Assembly: GCA_038235275.1 (NCBI GenBank)
Contig: JBBSUC010000022.1
Location: 1-64,000, forward strand
Length of the DNA stretch: 64,000 nucleotides
Origin: Persicitalea sp038235275
GTDB lineage: Bacteria; Bacteroidota; Bacteroidia; Cytophagales; Spirosomataceae
Reading direction: 5' to 3'
Shown piece by piece: positions 1 to 8,338 of this stretch (position 1 is its first letter; each line of letters begins with the position of its first letter). The notes below the pieces were generated by a model. That model did no database searches. It was not told the origin of the DNA and was given only the letters and a program-made list of their open reading frames with translations. The translations under genes and the position numbers were made by a program.

Positions 1-209
<209 letters not shown>

Positions 210-357
210 AATTACTTAAAAAAAACAATTTGGCCGGCCATCGCTAGCCGACCTGTCTGTAGGCAGGTGTGTCCTACATCTTGGTTTACTTCATCATTTC
301 AAAGAACAAAAACCCCAATTCTACCTTCTCCTCTTTCTCTCTTCGCGATTGGGATTG

Positions 358-390
358 CAAAGGTAAGACTATCCGTTTCACTTTTGCAAA
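358..390 (-). promoter_or_regulatory. rRNA operon promoter, Bacteroidota type
   Basis: On the complement, TACCTTTG (358-365) matches the Bacteroidota -7 box TAnnTTTG exactly. A TTTG at 387-390 lies 21 nt upstream as the -33 box. An A/T tract with A and T runs (397-420) sits just upstream and could act as an UP-like element. Transcription would start near 350, giving a leader of about 140 nt before 16S. A small imperfect inverted repeat at 251-268 lies in that leader. Confidence 0.7.
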
Positions 391-460
391 TCCGTCGAAA
401 AAAAAGTCAGACTTTTTTACCTTTCTTGGCAGCGGAAAATATTATACAAGATTGATCCAA

Positions 461-2095
461 TTATAGTTCCTGTAAGAAGGGATATTTGTAGTCTTTCGGG
501 GCATCCAGCGTTTCTTTAATCGTGCGCGGCGATACCCAGCGAATCAAATTCAGGATCGAACCGGCCTTGTCGTTGGTACCCGAAGCTCTTGCCCCACCGA
601 AGGGCTGCTGCCCCACGACGGCCCCCGTAGGCTTGTCGTTGATGTAGAAATTCCCGGCGGCATTTACCAAGCGCTTGGTGGCTAATTCGACCGCGTAGCG
701 ATCCTGCGCGAAGATAGAACCCGTCAGCGCATAGGGAGACGTATCGTCCACCAATTCCAGAGTCTCCTCGAATTTTTCGGGTTCATATATACATATAGTG
801 AGAACCGGGCCGAAAATCTCCTCACAAAGTGTGACGTAGTTCGGGTCTTTGGCTACTATTATGGTAGGTTCGATAAAGTACCCCTTACTCTTGTCGTAAT
901 TGCCTCCGGCTACGATTTCTACCGAGTCGTCGCCATTTTTAGCGCCGTCGATGTAGCCCGCAATCTTGTCAAAAGATTTTTCATCAATCACCGCGTTGAT
1001 AAAGTTGCTAAAATCTTCCACAGCGCCCATCTTAATTTCTTCCAAATCTGAGAGCATGAATTCTTTCACTTCCTCCCAGAGATTGGATGGAATGTACGCC
1101 CGTGACGCGGCGGAACACTTCTGTCCCTGGTATTCAAATGCTCCCCGCACCAAGGCTGTCGCCAGCGTTTTGGGATGGGCGGATTTGTGGGCTACCACAA
1201 AATCCTTCCCGCCTGTCTCGCCCACAATGCGGGGGAAGGAGCGGTAGTTGGCGATGTTATCCCCAATCGTTTTCCAGATGGTGTTGAAAACTTTGGTACT
1301 GCCCGTGAAGTGGATCCCCGCAAACTCACGGTGCCCAAAAATGATTTCTCCGGCAGCGGGGCCGTCCACCAGAATCATGTTGATGACGCCGTCGGGAACG
1401 CCCGCTTCTTTGAATACCTCCATCAGCACGTTGGCTGAATAAACCTGTGTGAAAGCGGGTTTCCAAACTACCACGTTACCCATCAGGGCGGGCGCGGCGG
1501 GCAAATTCCCGGCTATTGCCGTGAAGTTGAAGGGGGTCAAAGCAAAAACAAATCCCTCTAATGGTCTATATTCCAAACGATTCCAAACGCCCGGCGACGA
1601 TTGGGGTTGCTGCTCATAAAGGTCGGTCATGTACTTGACATTGAACCGCAGGAAGTCGATAAACTCGCAGGCGGCGTCGATTTCGGCCTGGTAGGCACTC
1701 TTGGATTGCCCCAGCATCGTGGCCGCATTGATCTTGGAGCGGTACGGCCCTGCGATCAGATCAGCGGCTTTCAGGAAAATAGCGGCCCGCTGTTCCCAGG
1801 CAAGGTTGGCCCAAGTTTCGCGCGCGGACAGGGCGGCTTCGATGGCCATCTCGACGTGCGAAGCATCGCCTTCGTGGAAATAACCCAGCACGTGCTGGTG
1901 GTCGTGCGGTGGGGTGACTTTGTGTTTTTTGTCGGTGAAAATTTCTTCGCCGCCGATGTATTGCGGGATTTCGATTTCCTGTGAACGACCTTTTTCGAGG
2001 GCGGCTTTCAGTTCGGCTCGCTCAGGACTGCCCGGTGCGTAGCTCTTGACGGGTTCGTTGACGGGTTGGGGTACTTTGAAGATTCCTTTTGGCAC
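461..2095 (-). CDS. pruA: L-glutamate gamma-semialdehyde dehydrogenase (P5C dehydrogenase)
   Basis: This is an aldehyde dehydrogenase superfamily enzyme of 544 residues, the usual length of the long bacterial and mitochondrial P5C dehydrogenases. It oxidises glutamate semialdehyde to glutamate with NAD+ in proline catabolism. The Rossmann and catalytic segments are clear: FTGSTKVF near 265, the general-base Glu in GETGGKD near 291-297, and the nucleophile Cys in GQKCSAASRAY near 326. The C-terminal GQQPFGGARASGTNDKAG segment is typical of this subfamily. There is no proline dehydrogenase domain fused or adjacent, so the first step of the pathway must be encoded elsewhere. It is divergent from thrC. 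Direct A/T-rich repeats (2106-2147, TGAATTATGAG units) occupy its upstream region. The function is confident. Confidence 0.95.
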   Translation of the reverse strand: MPKGIFKVPQPVNEPVKSYAPGSPERAELKAALEKGRSQEIEIPQYIGGEEIFTDKKHKVTPPHDHQHVLGYFHEGDASHVEMAIEAALSARETWANLAWEQRAAIFLKAADLIAGPYRSKINAATMLGQSKSAYQAEIDAACEFIDFLRFNVKYMTDLYEQQPQSSPGVWNRLEYRPLEGFVFALTPFNFTAIAGNLPAAPALMGNVVVWKPAFTQVYSANVLMEVFKEAGVPDGVINMILVDGPAAGEIIFGHREFAGIHFTGSTKVFNTIWKTIGDNIANYRSFPRIVGETGGKDFVVAHKSAHPKTLATALVRGAFEYQGQKCSAASRAYIPSNLWEEVKEFMLSDLEEIKMGAVEDFSNFINAVIDEKSFDKIAGYIDGAKNGDDSVEIVAGGNYDKSKGYFIEPTIIVAKDPNYVTLCEEIFGPVLTICIYEPEKFEETLELVDDTSPYALTGSIFAQDRYAVELATKRLVNAAGNFYINDKPTGAVVGQQPFGGARASGTNDKAGSILNLIRWVSPRTIKETLDAPKDYKYPFLQEL

Positions 2096-2105
2096 AGGGT
2101 AATTA

Positions 2106-2147
2106 ATTATGAGTGATGAATTATGAGATATGAATTATGAGCGGACG
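2106..2147. repeat. short A/T-rich intergenic direct repeats
   Basis: The segment contains TGAATTATGAG twice, 3 nt apart, and a related ATGAGTGATGAATTATGAG arrangement. It lies just upstream of pruA, in the pruA-thrC intergenic region. I cannot assign a role. A weakly similar string (AGTGATGAATGATGA) is seen at 19119-19133, upstream of the 66-residue trp-operon gene. Confidence 0.4.
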
Positions 2148-2287
2148 CCGCGCGGGTCGCTGTACTTGTCTATCTTTCAGGGTATTATAAATAAATACCA
2201 AATTTTGTTCGGCTTGTTTTTCCTTTAACAGAGAATTCGCAAGTCTAGTGGCAATTTAAGTACTTTTTGTAAAATTACTTAGTAGGC

Positions 2288-2321
2288 TTGACCGGGCTAC
2301 GGGGTGATTTGTTTAGCTTTG
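2288..2321 (+). promoter_or_regulatory. thrC promoter candidate
   Basis: TAGCTTTG at 2314-2321 matches the Bacteroidota -7 box. A TTG at 2288-2290 lies 23 nt upstream, slightly far for the -33 element. The predicted start of transcription near 2328 falls downstream of the ATG at 2304. This is why the ATG at 2355 is taken as the thrC start. Confidence 0.55.
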
Positions 2322-2354
2322 CGGCCTGAAATTAAATCTTTACCCTCGGTTATC

Positions 2355-3653
2355 ATGTTGTTTTACAGTACCAAAACGCAAAGTATCAAGGCTTCTTTGG
2401 AGGAGGCGGTTTTTAGAAGTTTGCCGCCGGACAACGGGCTATACATGCCGGAATCCATTCCTACGATCTCGCAGGTTTTTTTACAAAATATCGAGAGACG
2501 TTCTTTCAACGAGATTGCGGTAGAAGTGGGTCATACTCTGTTGCGCGATGATATTTCCCGCAGCGACATGGAGACGATTGTGGAAAACTCGTTTTCCTTC
2601 GAGGCTCCCGTGGTCGAGATTACACCTGACAACTACGTATTAGAATTGTTCCACGGGCCTTCGATGGCTTTCAAGGATTTTGGGGCGCGGTTCATGGCTT
2701 CGCTGATGTCCTATTTTTTGGCCAAAACCCAAAAGGAAATAAAAATCCTAGTGGCCACGTCCGGTGATACGGGTGGGGCGGTGGCGCAGGGGTTTTATAA
2801 AGTACCGGGTATTTCGGTCACGATTCTTTATCCGAGCGGTAAGGTGAGCGAGATTCAGGAAAAGCAGTTGACGACGCTGGGCCACAATATTACCGCGCTG
2901 GAAGTGGACGGTACTTTCGACGATTGTCAGCGCTTGGTAAAAGAAGCTTTCTTGGATCAAGAACTTACGACGAAATACAATCTGGCCTCCGCCAACTCGA
3001 TCAATGTTTCCCGGCTGATTCCGCAGTCATTTTATTACTTCTCGGCTTACGCCCAAACGAAGCATCTGGGCAAGCCGCTGGTATTTTCGGTGCCGAGTGG
3101 AAATTTCGGCAACCTCAGCGCGGGCGTACTGGCTTACCGCATGGGTTTGCCCGTGCAGCATTTCGTGGCGGCGACCAATCGGAACAACGTCGTGCCGCGC
3201 TACCTGGATAGCAAAGCGTACGAGCCGCTACCTTCGATCGAAACGATCTCCAACGCGATGGACGTCGGTAGCCCGAGCAACTTCGTGCGGCTCACCCGAT
3301 TTTTTGAGGATGACTGGCAAAGCGTCCGCGACCTGGTGTCGGGCTACTACTTCGACGACGAAGCGACGAAAGCGAGTATGCGGAAAGTTTTCGAGCAGAC
3401 GCACTACGTGATGTGTCCGCATACCGCCGTGGCTTATGAAGGGTTACAAAAGTACCGACAAGAATCGGGCGAAGATTTTACCGGAATTTTCCTGGCGACG
3501 GCCCATCCGGCTAAATTTTTGGATTTAGTGGAAAAAACGCTCGATTCTCCCGTTCACATCCCGGAAAGGCTCGAAAATTTACTTTCGCTTGAGAAAAACG
3601 CAATTCCTTTAAAACCGCGTTTCCAGGATTTCAAGGCGTATTTATTGGGGTAA
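2355..3653 (+). CDS. thrC: threonine synthase
   Basis: This is a PLP-dependent fold-type II enzyme of 432 residues that converts O-phosphohomoserine to threonine. The N-terminus MLFYSTKTQ with LPPDNGLYMPE is the characteristic threonine synthase opening. The Schiff-base lysine lies in AFKDFGARFM near residue 108, and the phosphate/PLP loop is SGDTGGAVAQ. An upstream in-frame ATG at 2304 is rejected because it precedes the likely -7 box. The last 141 nt of the gene are duplicated, 88% identical and still in frame, at 4357-4497, beyond the adjacent toxin-antitoxin-like pair. The 3' end may therefore have been replaced or duplicated by recombination. No leader-peptide attenuator is seen upstream. 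The full C-terminal part, ending FKAYLLG, is present, so the gene should be functional. Confidence 0.95.
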   Translation: MLFYSTKTQSIKASLEEAVFRSLPPDNGLYMPESIPTISQVFLQNIERRSFNEIAVEVGHTLLRDDISRSDMETIVENSFSFEAPVVEITPDNYVLELFHGPSMAFKDFGARFMASLMSYFLAKTQKEIKILVATSGDTGGAVAQGFYKVPGISVTILYPSGKVSEIQEKQLTTLGHNITALEVDGTFDDCQRLVKEAFLDQELTTKYNLASANSINVSRLIPQSFYYFSAYAQTKHLGKPLVFSVPSGNFGNLSAGVLAYRMGLPVQHFVAATNRNNVVPRYLDSKAYEPLPSIETISNAMDVGSPSNFVRLTRFFEDDWQSVRDLVSGYYFDDEATKASMRKVFEQTHYVMCPHTAVAYEGLQKYRQESGEDFTGIFLATAHPAKFLDLVEKTLDSPVHIPERLENLLSLEKNAIPLKPRFQDFKAYLLG

Positions 3654-3674
3654 ACTGATGCTGCCTTGCTCGCC

Positions 3675-4016
3675 CTAGTTCATTGCTTCCACCTTGTCTT
3701 TGAAAACGGTCACGAGTTTATGCGATTTGCTCAAAGCCAGCACATCGCCCCAAATTGAATTCAGAATAGTGTGAAATTCTCTGACTGGAGCATTGCCGAT
3801 TCTGATGTGAATGACGCGGGGCGGAGGCTGAGCCAGGAGAATGCGGTTAGAGAAATCGGCATCCTTGGAAAGGATAGTCAAGTTGTTCTCCTTGGCGTAT
3901 TGCCAAATTTCAGCGTCTTCGGCCGTGTTTAGAATGTCGCTTTGGTGAATGTAATCTTCGTTATTCCAAAGCGAAAAGTAGTAGGGAAGATTAATGTCGA
4001 TGAGGTATTTCGCCAT
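3675..4016 (-). CDS. DUF5615 family PIN-like protein, putative toxin
   Basis: This is a 113-residue protein of the DUF5615 (PIN-like, Mut7-C-like) type. The opening MAKYLIDINLPYYFS carries the acidic Asp of strand 1, SKDADFSNR holds the second acidic cluster, and PPRVIHIRIGN is the typical third strand. PIN folds bind Mg2+ and often cut RNA, and in this arrangement the protein is generally regarded as the toxin of a DUF433/DUF5615 pair. Its ATG overlaps the stop codon of the upstream DUF433 gene in an ATGA junction, which implies translational coupling. The 3' end lies 21 bp from the thrC stop, convergent with it. A second pair of the same two families is at 37783-38345. Nuclease activity is inferred from the family only. 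Confidence 0.8.
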   Translation of the reverse strand: MAKYLIDINLPYYFSLWNNEDYIHQSDILNTAEDAEIWQYAKENNLTILSKDADFSNRILLAQPPPRVIHIRIGNAPVREFHTILNSIWGDVLALSKSHKLVTVFKDKVEAMN

Positions 4017-4261
4017 CAGGCAACCTTCTCAAATTCCTGAATCACATACTGCCGCTCCATAAGTTCAATCGCGAACCGTTGGCAGGCATCAAGGTCTTCG
4101 GGTTCGAGCATCGGATACTGGTACAGGATCTCTTCCCGCGTTGAACCAGCGTACAGGAACTCAAGCACGGTCTGCACCGTGATTCTCATTCCCCGGATGA
4201 TGGGCCGCCCGTTGCAGATGTCGGGATTGATGGCAATGCGATCGCTGATGTAAGTTGTCAT
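4016..4261 (-). CDS. DUF433 domain protein, putative antitoxin
   Basis: This 81-residue protein has the DUF433 signature: AINPDICNGRPIIRGMRITV, then LEFLYAGSTREEIL, YPMLEPEDLDACQRFA. The family forms a small winged-HTH-like fold found as the DNA-binding antitoxin partner of DUF5615 or other PIN-like toxins. It is the first gene of the pair and overlaps the toxin start by 4 nt. A TACATTTG -7 box lies at 4294-4301 on the complement, 32 nt upstream of the ATG, so the pair has its own promoter inside the inserted segment. Autoregulation is expected for such modules but no operator is obvious. Confidence 0.82.
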   Translation of the reverse strand: MTTYISDRIAINPDICNGRPIIRGMRITVQTVLEFLYAGSTREEILYQYPMLEPEDLDACQRFAIELMERQYVIQEFEKVA

Positions 4262-4293
4262 ATTTCAAGAGGGGCCGACCGTCGGCAGTTTTC

Positions 4294-4301
4294 CAAATGT
4301 A
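4294..4301 (-). promoter_or_regulatory. -7 box of the DUF433/DUF5615 pair
   Basis: TACATTTG on the complement matches TAnnTTTG exactly. I see no good -33 TTTG at the right distance, so only the -7 element is claimed. Confidence 0.45.
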
Positions 4302-4354
4302 CAAAGTTTTGTTTTGCTAGAGCGTACGCTGCCATAGCTGTTCACCTCAAGGTA

Positions 4355-4497
4355 CCAAATTTTTGGATTTAGTGGAAAAACCGCTCGATTCTCCCATTCC
4401 TATCCCGAAAAGGCTTGAAAATTTACTTTCGTTGGAGAAAACCGATATTCCATTAAAACCTCGTTTCCAAGACTTCAAGACCTATTTATTGGGGTAA
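4355..4497 (+). repeat. duplicated 3' end of thrC (fragment copy)
   Basis: Bases 4357-4497 align without gaps to 3513-3653, the end of thrC, with 17 mismatches in 141 nt (88% identity). The reading frame and the TAA stop are preserved. Six altered codons are synonymous and most amino-acid changes are mild, so this copy diverged as coding sequence, probably as part of an intact thrC allele. Homology stops abruptly at the left side and shortly after the stop codon. It has no start codon of its own. The two copies are 844 bp apart and bracket the DUF433/DUF5615 pair. Confidence 0.9.
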
Positions 4498-4671
4498 ATT
4501 GGCTTTTTGATACGCCTTAGATTTGCGTAGAAGCGAGCTAGCTAGGATTGGGCTTGTTTATTCAAAAGAAAAGGGGATTAAATTTGAATAAACTCTGCTT
4601 CCAAAAAGGAAATTGATGTAAAGTAGAAGCTTGTTGTGTCCTGAGTTTGCTTTGTGTAAACGCCAACGAAC

Positions 4672-5256
4672 TTAATCAATAATCAATCCTATTCCCAAGC
4701 CTCCCCAAGGTATGATCTCGTTAGATAACACAATTGGTGTGAGCTGTACTTTCCAAAATCCGTTTGCTCTTCTGTTGTATGCAAAGTAATGACGTAATCC
4801 AAGTATAAGACCCCACTGGTAATCCGTTTCTTCGGGTGAACCAATCAAGTACACCCCGCCAACACCAAGTTCGGCAAACCAAGAATTCCGAGGACTATGC
4901 GATGGACATCCGATTTGTTTCCTGTTTAGTACTTGATTCCAGGTTAGCGCGTGCGGCAAGGTCAATAAACTGTAACCTGTAAAAGTTTGACCTAAACCCC
5001 CACGAACCGTAACGAAACTTCTTTTCGTTTGGATGATTCCATACTCAGCGTTAACCGAAGCAATTGGACTTAGCCCACCTACTTCAAAAGTCGCTGACCA
5101 ACGAACTGGTTTCCCATACGGTTTTCGAAGCTGGGAGTAGGCAGTACAAGGTAGCCATAGTAGTAACACGAGGTAGCTATTAGCACTACTTATTAGGCGC
5201 ATCAACTTGGGAATATAAGTTCTTGTCTTCCTTTGTAAAGCCTGCTTACCTTTCAT
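4672..5256 (-). CDS. hypothetical secreted or outer-membrane beta-barrel-like protein
   Basis: I do not recognise the family. The 194-residue product has a hydrophobic export signal (NSYLVLLLWLPCTAYS, cut before QLRKP). It then shows alternating short strands rich in Gly and aromatic residues (FEVGGLSPIASVNAEYGI, VTVRGGLGQTFTGYS, WGLILGLRHYFAY) and ends in GGLGIGLIID. This pattern suits a small outer-membrane barrel. Translation could also start at the in-frame ATG at 5202, which gives a more compact signal peptide; the longer form overlaps the preceding gene by 11 nt. It lies in the A+T-richer islet between thrC and the HicB gene. Confidence 0.6.
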   Translation of the reverse strand: MKGKQALQRKTRTYIPKLMRLISSANSYLVLLLWLPCTAYSQLRKPYGKPVRWSATFEVGGLSPIASVNAEYGIIQTKRSFVTVRGGLGQTFTGYSLLTLPHALTWNQVLNRKQIGCPSHSPRNSWFAELGVGGVYLIGSPEETDYQWGLILGLRHYFAYNRRANGFWKVQLTPIVLSNEIIPWGGLGIGLIID

Positions 5257-5620
5257 CGAAGGAAAACTTAATTTTGCCTTCTTTTAGCAAGTTATCCTTC
5301 CAGCGATCCACATCTTCCCTTGAATTTCCAATCGAACACACAAAATGCGGGCCTTCCTCAGCGAATAAAATCCCAGCCATAAGCTGGCTGTACTTTTCTG
5401 AAGCAGCGGGCGTCAGCGTAATCTCAGCAATGTAATTTTCCCTAATTCCTGCCTTGCTTTCCACGATGGTAATGCTGGCTACTTCTCTGTCTTGGATAAA
5501 CTTTTGCAAACGGCTATTACTGATCTCGCGAATCTGGGGAGGAGAAATAATTCCAGAAAAAGCAATGGCCAGGCAAAATGTGATGAGCCACCCTCGATAT
5601 TTGCTGATCAGGTTTTTCAT
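5246..5620 (-). CDS. membrane-anchored small protein resembling the FtsH extracytoplasmic domain
   Basis: This 124-residue protein has one N-terminal membrane segment (residues about 10-27, WLITFCLAIAFSGII). A short soluble domain follows: EISNSRLQKFIQDREVASIT, IVESKAGIREN, AEITLTPAASEKY, GPHFVCSIGN and KDNLLKEGKIKF. The order of these elements resembles the FtsH extracellular domain of Bacteroidota (I/S-x-S-x-F/L...V..V.IV, then a GP-aromatic-F stretch), but no AAA or protease domain follows. This is inference by eye. It could be a free-standing FtsH-ext-like module or an unrelated protein. It overlaps the next gene by 11 nt and may be co-transcribed with it. Confidence 0.6.
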   Translation of the reverse strand: MKNLISKYRGWLITFCLAIAFSGIISPPQIREISNSRLQKFIQDREVASITIVESKAGIRENYIAEITLTPAASEKYSQLMAGILFAEEGPHFVCSIGNSREDVDRWKDNLLKEGKIKFSFDER

Positions 5621-5652
5621 AATTCAAAGGTTTGTTTATGAACGCTGGGTGT

Positions 5653-5952
5653 TCAGACGCCTTGTAGTTGCGGCGTAGGTACCTGCAAATAAGTAATCAG
5701 GTCGTTCGACTCGGCGATGGGGTCAGAATCTTGTAAATAGTGACCCAAATCCCTGGCAACCGGGAACTCCTCTCCTAACTCGGCTAAACCTTCCAAATGC
5801 ATTTCCAAGGCCTCTTGCATATTTTTAAGGGTGGTTTCTACGGTTTTACCCGTAGCCACACAGCCCAAAACATCGGGTGAATAAGCACCATAATTGTCCT
5901 TCGCTTTCTGCACAATCACCAAGTATATTTTGATAGCCTCTTTTACTTTCAT
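5653..5952 (-). CDS. HicB family antitoxin-like protein (no HicA partner seen)
   Basis: This 99-residue protein has the HicB partially degraded RNase H fold signature. YGAYSPDVLGCVATGKTVETT is followed by NMQEALEMHLEGLAELGEEFP. HicB proteins neutralise the HicA mRNA interferase. No HicA-like ORF is visible on either side, so this is an orphan, as often found in Bacteroidota. A likely promoter is TATTTTTA (5971-5978 on the complement) with TTTG at 5999-6002, 20 nt apart. It is the leftward boundary gene of the accessory islet, next to the DoxX gene. Confidence 0.8.
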   Translation of the reverse strand: MKVKEAIKIYLVIVQKAKDNYGAYSPDVLGCVATGKTVETTLKNMQEALEMHLEGLAELGEEFPVARDLGHYLQDSDPIAESNDLITYLQVPTPQLQGV

Positions 5953-5970
5953 GCGGCGGGTATTTTAAAC

Positions 5971-6002
5971 TAAAAATAACCAAAGGTCACGAATTAGCCA
6001 AA
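5971..6002 (-). promoter_or_regulatory. promoter candidate of the orphan hicB gene
   Basis: On the complement a TTTG (5999-6002) and TATTTTTA (5971-5978) are separated by 20 nt. The -7 box differs from TAnnTTTG only in its last base. Confidence 0.4.
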
Positions 6003-6021
6003 TTCCTGTGACTTGCCGATT

Positions 6022-6480
6022 TTACCAATAGTTGTACAATCCAAAGTACGCCACCCAAGCGATGAAAAATAGTTGAAGCGGAACGCGAAACCACAGGTAG
6101 TTTACGCCCGGCCCTTCGTTGGTGCCTTTCTGGTAGTCAACACTTTTCAAGGCGGCATTGATATTGGCAGGTAATATCAACACAAAAAAGACAATCAGCA
6201 GAATTGCCGTCATTTCCCGCAAGGAGCCAATCAAAAGGCCAACCACCGCGGCCGCTTCGATCACTCCCGTCAGGTACACTACCTCTTTCTTGAATGGTAT
6301 AAAGTCGGGCAGCATCATGACCATGCCCTGCGCGAAGGCAAAGTGGCCAATGGCCGTGAACAAAAGCATAGCCGCCATCCCTATATTTCCTGCCAAAACG
6401 TAATCCCATTCACCAGAAAATAGCTTCAAGCCAACCAGGGAAATTACGAAGGCGGCGATGAGAACGATCAATGGTTTCAT
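6022..6480 (-). CDS. DoxX family membrane protein
   Basis: This 152-residue integral membrane protein has four hydrophobic segments: about 1-20, 28-52, 66-86 and 88-107, with a last one near 130-150. GHFAFAQGMVMMLPDFIPFK and the following ETG-like VIEAAAVVGLL match the DoxX/DoxX-like fold. The substrate of this group is not established; some members act in quinone or thiosulfate redox chemistry. It starts 46 nt downstream of the TPR gene stop on the same strand and may share its transcript. Confidence 0.75.
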   Translation of the reverse strand: MKPLIVLIAAFVISLVGLKLFSGEWDYVLAGNIGMAAMLLFTAIGHFAFAQGMVMMLPDFIPFKKEVVYLTGVIEAAAVVGLLIGSLREMTAILLIVFFVLILPANINAALKSVDYQKGTNEGPGVNYLWFRVPLQLFFIAWVAYFGLYNYW

Positions 6481-6526
6481 AGCTACAATTTAGCTGAAAG
6501 CAGTTTAGACGCAAGTTTTTTCAACC

Positions 6527-8338
6527 TTAATTAATCGCGTCCCCCCTCAACGCCCTAAACTGCTTACGCGAATCGGCTACGAAAATGCTGCCCGGATATT
6601 TTTCCAGTAGTTCCTGGTAGAGTTTCATCGCCTCTTCCTTGTTGTTGAGTTTTTCCTGGTAGAGCTTCGCCATGGTGTAGAGCGCGTCGTCGCCGAGGAT
6701 GTCGAGGTTGTATTTTTCGTGGATGATTTTCAGGTCTTCCAGCGCCTGTTGGTTGCTGTCGAGCTTCATGTAGGTACGGGCTTTGAGCCAGAGGATTTCG
6801 TCGGCCAGGCTGTGGTCTTTGTACTTTACGAACAGACTTTTCAGAGAGTCGATGGCTTCCCCGCGCTTGTTTTGGAAAAGCAGCAGTTCTACGTTGGCGT
6901 ATTCCTGCATGGCGGTTTCGGAGGTATCGAGTCCGGTGTTGTCCATGATGAGCAGACTGAGGTCGTTGGCGTCGTTGGCGATTTCGCGGGTAGTGGCTCT
7001 TTTCAGGATGTCCAGCACTTCTTTCGATAGCTCAAAATCGCCTTTGTAGTAGTGCAATTTGGCGTTGCGTAGCTTGGCCTCGTAACCCAGCACATCGTCC
7101 TTCTGCGACTTCTCTACCTGCGAATACAGCAGCGTGGCTTCCCAAGGCTCGCCCACCAAAAGGTAGATGTCGCCCAGATCCAGTTTGCACTTGTCCACAA
7201 ATTCCTTCTCCGTTTTCCCCGCTTCGATGGCGCGGTTCAGTATTTCGATGGCTTTGTCTTTCTCGTCGAGGTAAAAGGCGTGGAGGATGGCCATGTTGCG
7301 CAGGGCCTCCAGCGTCCGGGGATTGGTGCCCAGTTCGTCCAGCAGTTTTTGGTACTCGCCGATGAGTTTCTGCACCTCGGCGGTCTTGACGGGATAAGTG
7401 TTTTTGACCTGCTCCTCGCGGGAACTGATGGCCATGCGCCGGGCGAAGGGATAAAGCTGCCCCTTGGGATATTCCTTGACGATGTACTCGAACATATCGG
7501 CGGCATTCTCGTAGTCTTTGTTTTGCAGGGCCAGGTTGGCCAGGTCGAAAATGCGGGTGCCGCTGTACTTGAAACGCTTGTCGAGGGCGCGTTCCTGCAC
7601 GAAGGCTTTGTAGAAATCCTTGCGCTGTACCTGAAACCACACGAGGAGTTCGTTGTAAAATGCCTCGTTCGGGTTTTTCTGGATTTTATCGTAGAGGACT
7701 TTTTCAAGTATCGCCTGCTCTTTTTCTTCCTTCAAAAAATCCTGCAGCATGTTCTCAACGATCTCGGTATTGCGGAAGAGAATGCCGTACGAAAGCAGCT
7801 CGGCGATCATCGCTTCGGGTTCATTCAATTCGCGATATACGCTCGCCATTTCGAGGCGGTAGAGGTTTTCATTGCGGGCTACCTCGCGGGCACGCTGGAG
7901 CGTCCGTTGGGCCCACTCCGTCTTCCGCATCTCTCTGAACTCCTCCGCCAAATCACGATACAGATCCACGCGCGGCCCGAAAGCCTCGATGGCTTCGGCA
8001 AAGCGCTTGTCCGCATCGGCGGTTTTTCCCTGCGCTTCCAGCATCATTCCCCAGTTCAGGAAATACCAGGCCGCGTTGGAATTATCACCCTTGACCTGGC
8101 GCTTGAAAAATTTCTCGGCGTCGTCCCATTCTTTGGTCTTGACGAGGCAGCTCGCATAATTTTTCAGCGCCCGCTTCTCGAAGTTTTTTTTCAAAATCTT
8201 TTCGTAGTAGGTCACAGCCTTCTCGCACTCCTCCTTTTTGAAATACTCTTCGGCCAGCTGTTCATCCGTCTGACAGTAGGCCACGCCGCTTCCGATCAGC
8301 AACGCAAGCAAGGTTATCCACGCAAAACCCTTTTTCAT
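6527..8338 (-). CDS. secreted tetratricopeptide repeat protein
   Basis: This 603-residue protein has a signal peptide (cut after GVAYC, before QTDEQLAEEYF). It is followed by TPR-type helical pairs almost to the end, for example AEEYFKKEECEKAVTYYEKI, ALKNYASCLVKTKEWDDAEK, LANLALQNKDYENAADMFEY and DALYTMAKLYQEKLNNKEEA. Such proteins act as periplasmic scaffolds; the partner is unknown. The ATG lies directly at the edge of the putative origin region, and the A+T-only element overlaps its 5' untranslated region. The call is confident for fold and location, not for role. Confidence 0.85.
   Translation of the reverse strand: MKKGFAWITLLALLIGSGVAYCQTDEQLAEEYFKKEECEKAVTYYEKILKKNFEKRALKNYASCLVKTKEWDDAEKFFKRQVKGDNSNAAWYFLNWGMMLEAQGKTADADKRFAEAIEAFGPRVDLYRDLAEEFREMRKTEWAQRTLQRAREVARNENLYRLEMASVYRELNEPEAMIAELLSYGILFRNTEIVENMLQDFLKEEKEQAILEKVLYDKIQKNPNEAFYNELLVWFQVQRKDFYKAFVQERALDKRFKYSGTRIFDLANLALQNKDYENAADMFEYIVKEYPKGQLYPFARRMAISSREEQVKNTYPVKTAEVQKLIGEYQKLLDELGTNPRTLEALRNMAILHAFYLDEKDKAIEILNRAIEAGKTEKEFVDKCKLDLGDIYLLVGEPWEATLLYSQVEKSQKDDVLGYEAKLRNAKLHYYKGDFELSKEVLDILKRATTREIANDANDLSLLIMDNTGLDTSETAMQEYANVELLLFQNKRGEAIDSLKSLFVKYKDHSLADEILWLKARTYMKLDSNQQALEDLKIIHEKYNLDILGDDALYTMAKLYQEKLNNKEEAMKLYQELLEKYPGSIFVADSRKQFRALRGDAIN

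Noticed and set aside
251..268. Inverted repeat ACCTGTC...GGCAGGT in the rRNA leader, as a mobile repeat
   Set aside because: A 5-7 bp imperfect stem is too short to call; it may simply be part of the rRNA precursor structure.
397..420. A/T palindrome before the rRNA promoter as a terminator
   Set aside because: The stem is only A-T pairs with a weak core; it more likely is an UP-like or bent element.
2304..2354. Longer start for threonine synthase
   Set aside because: The ATG lies before the predicted -7 box (2314-2321), and the added residues do not match the family.
5653..6021. Hidden HicA partner beside the HicB gene
   Set aside because: No ORF with the HicA dsRNA-binding-type signature is present in either direction within the flanks.
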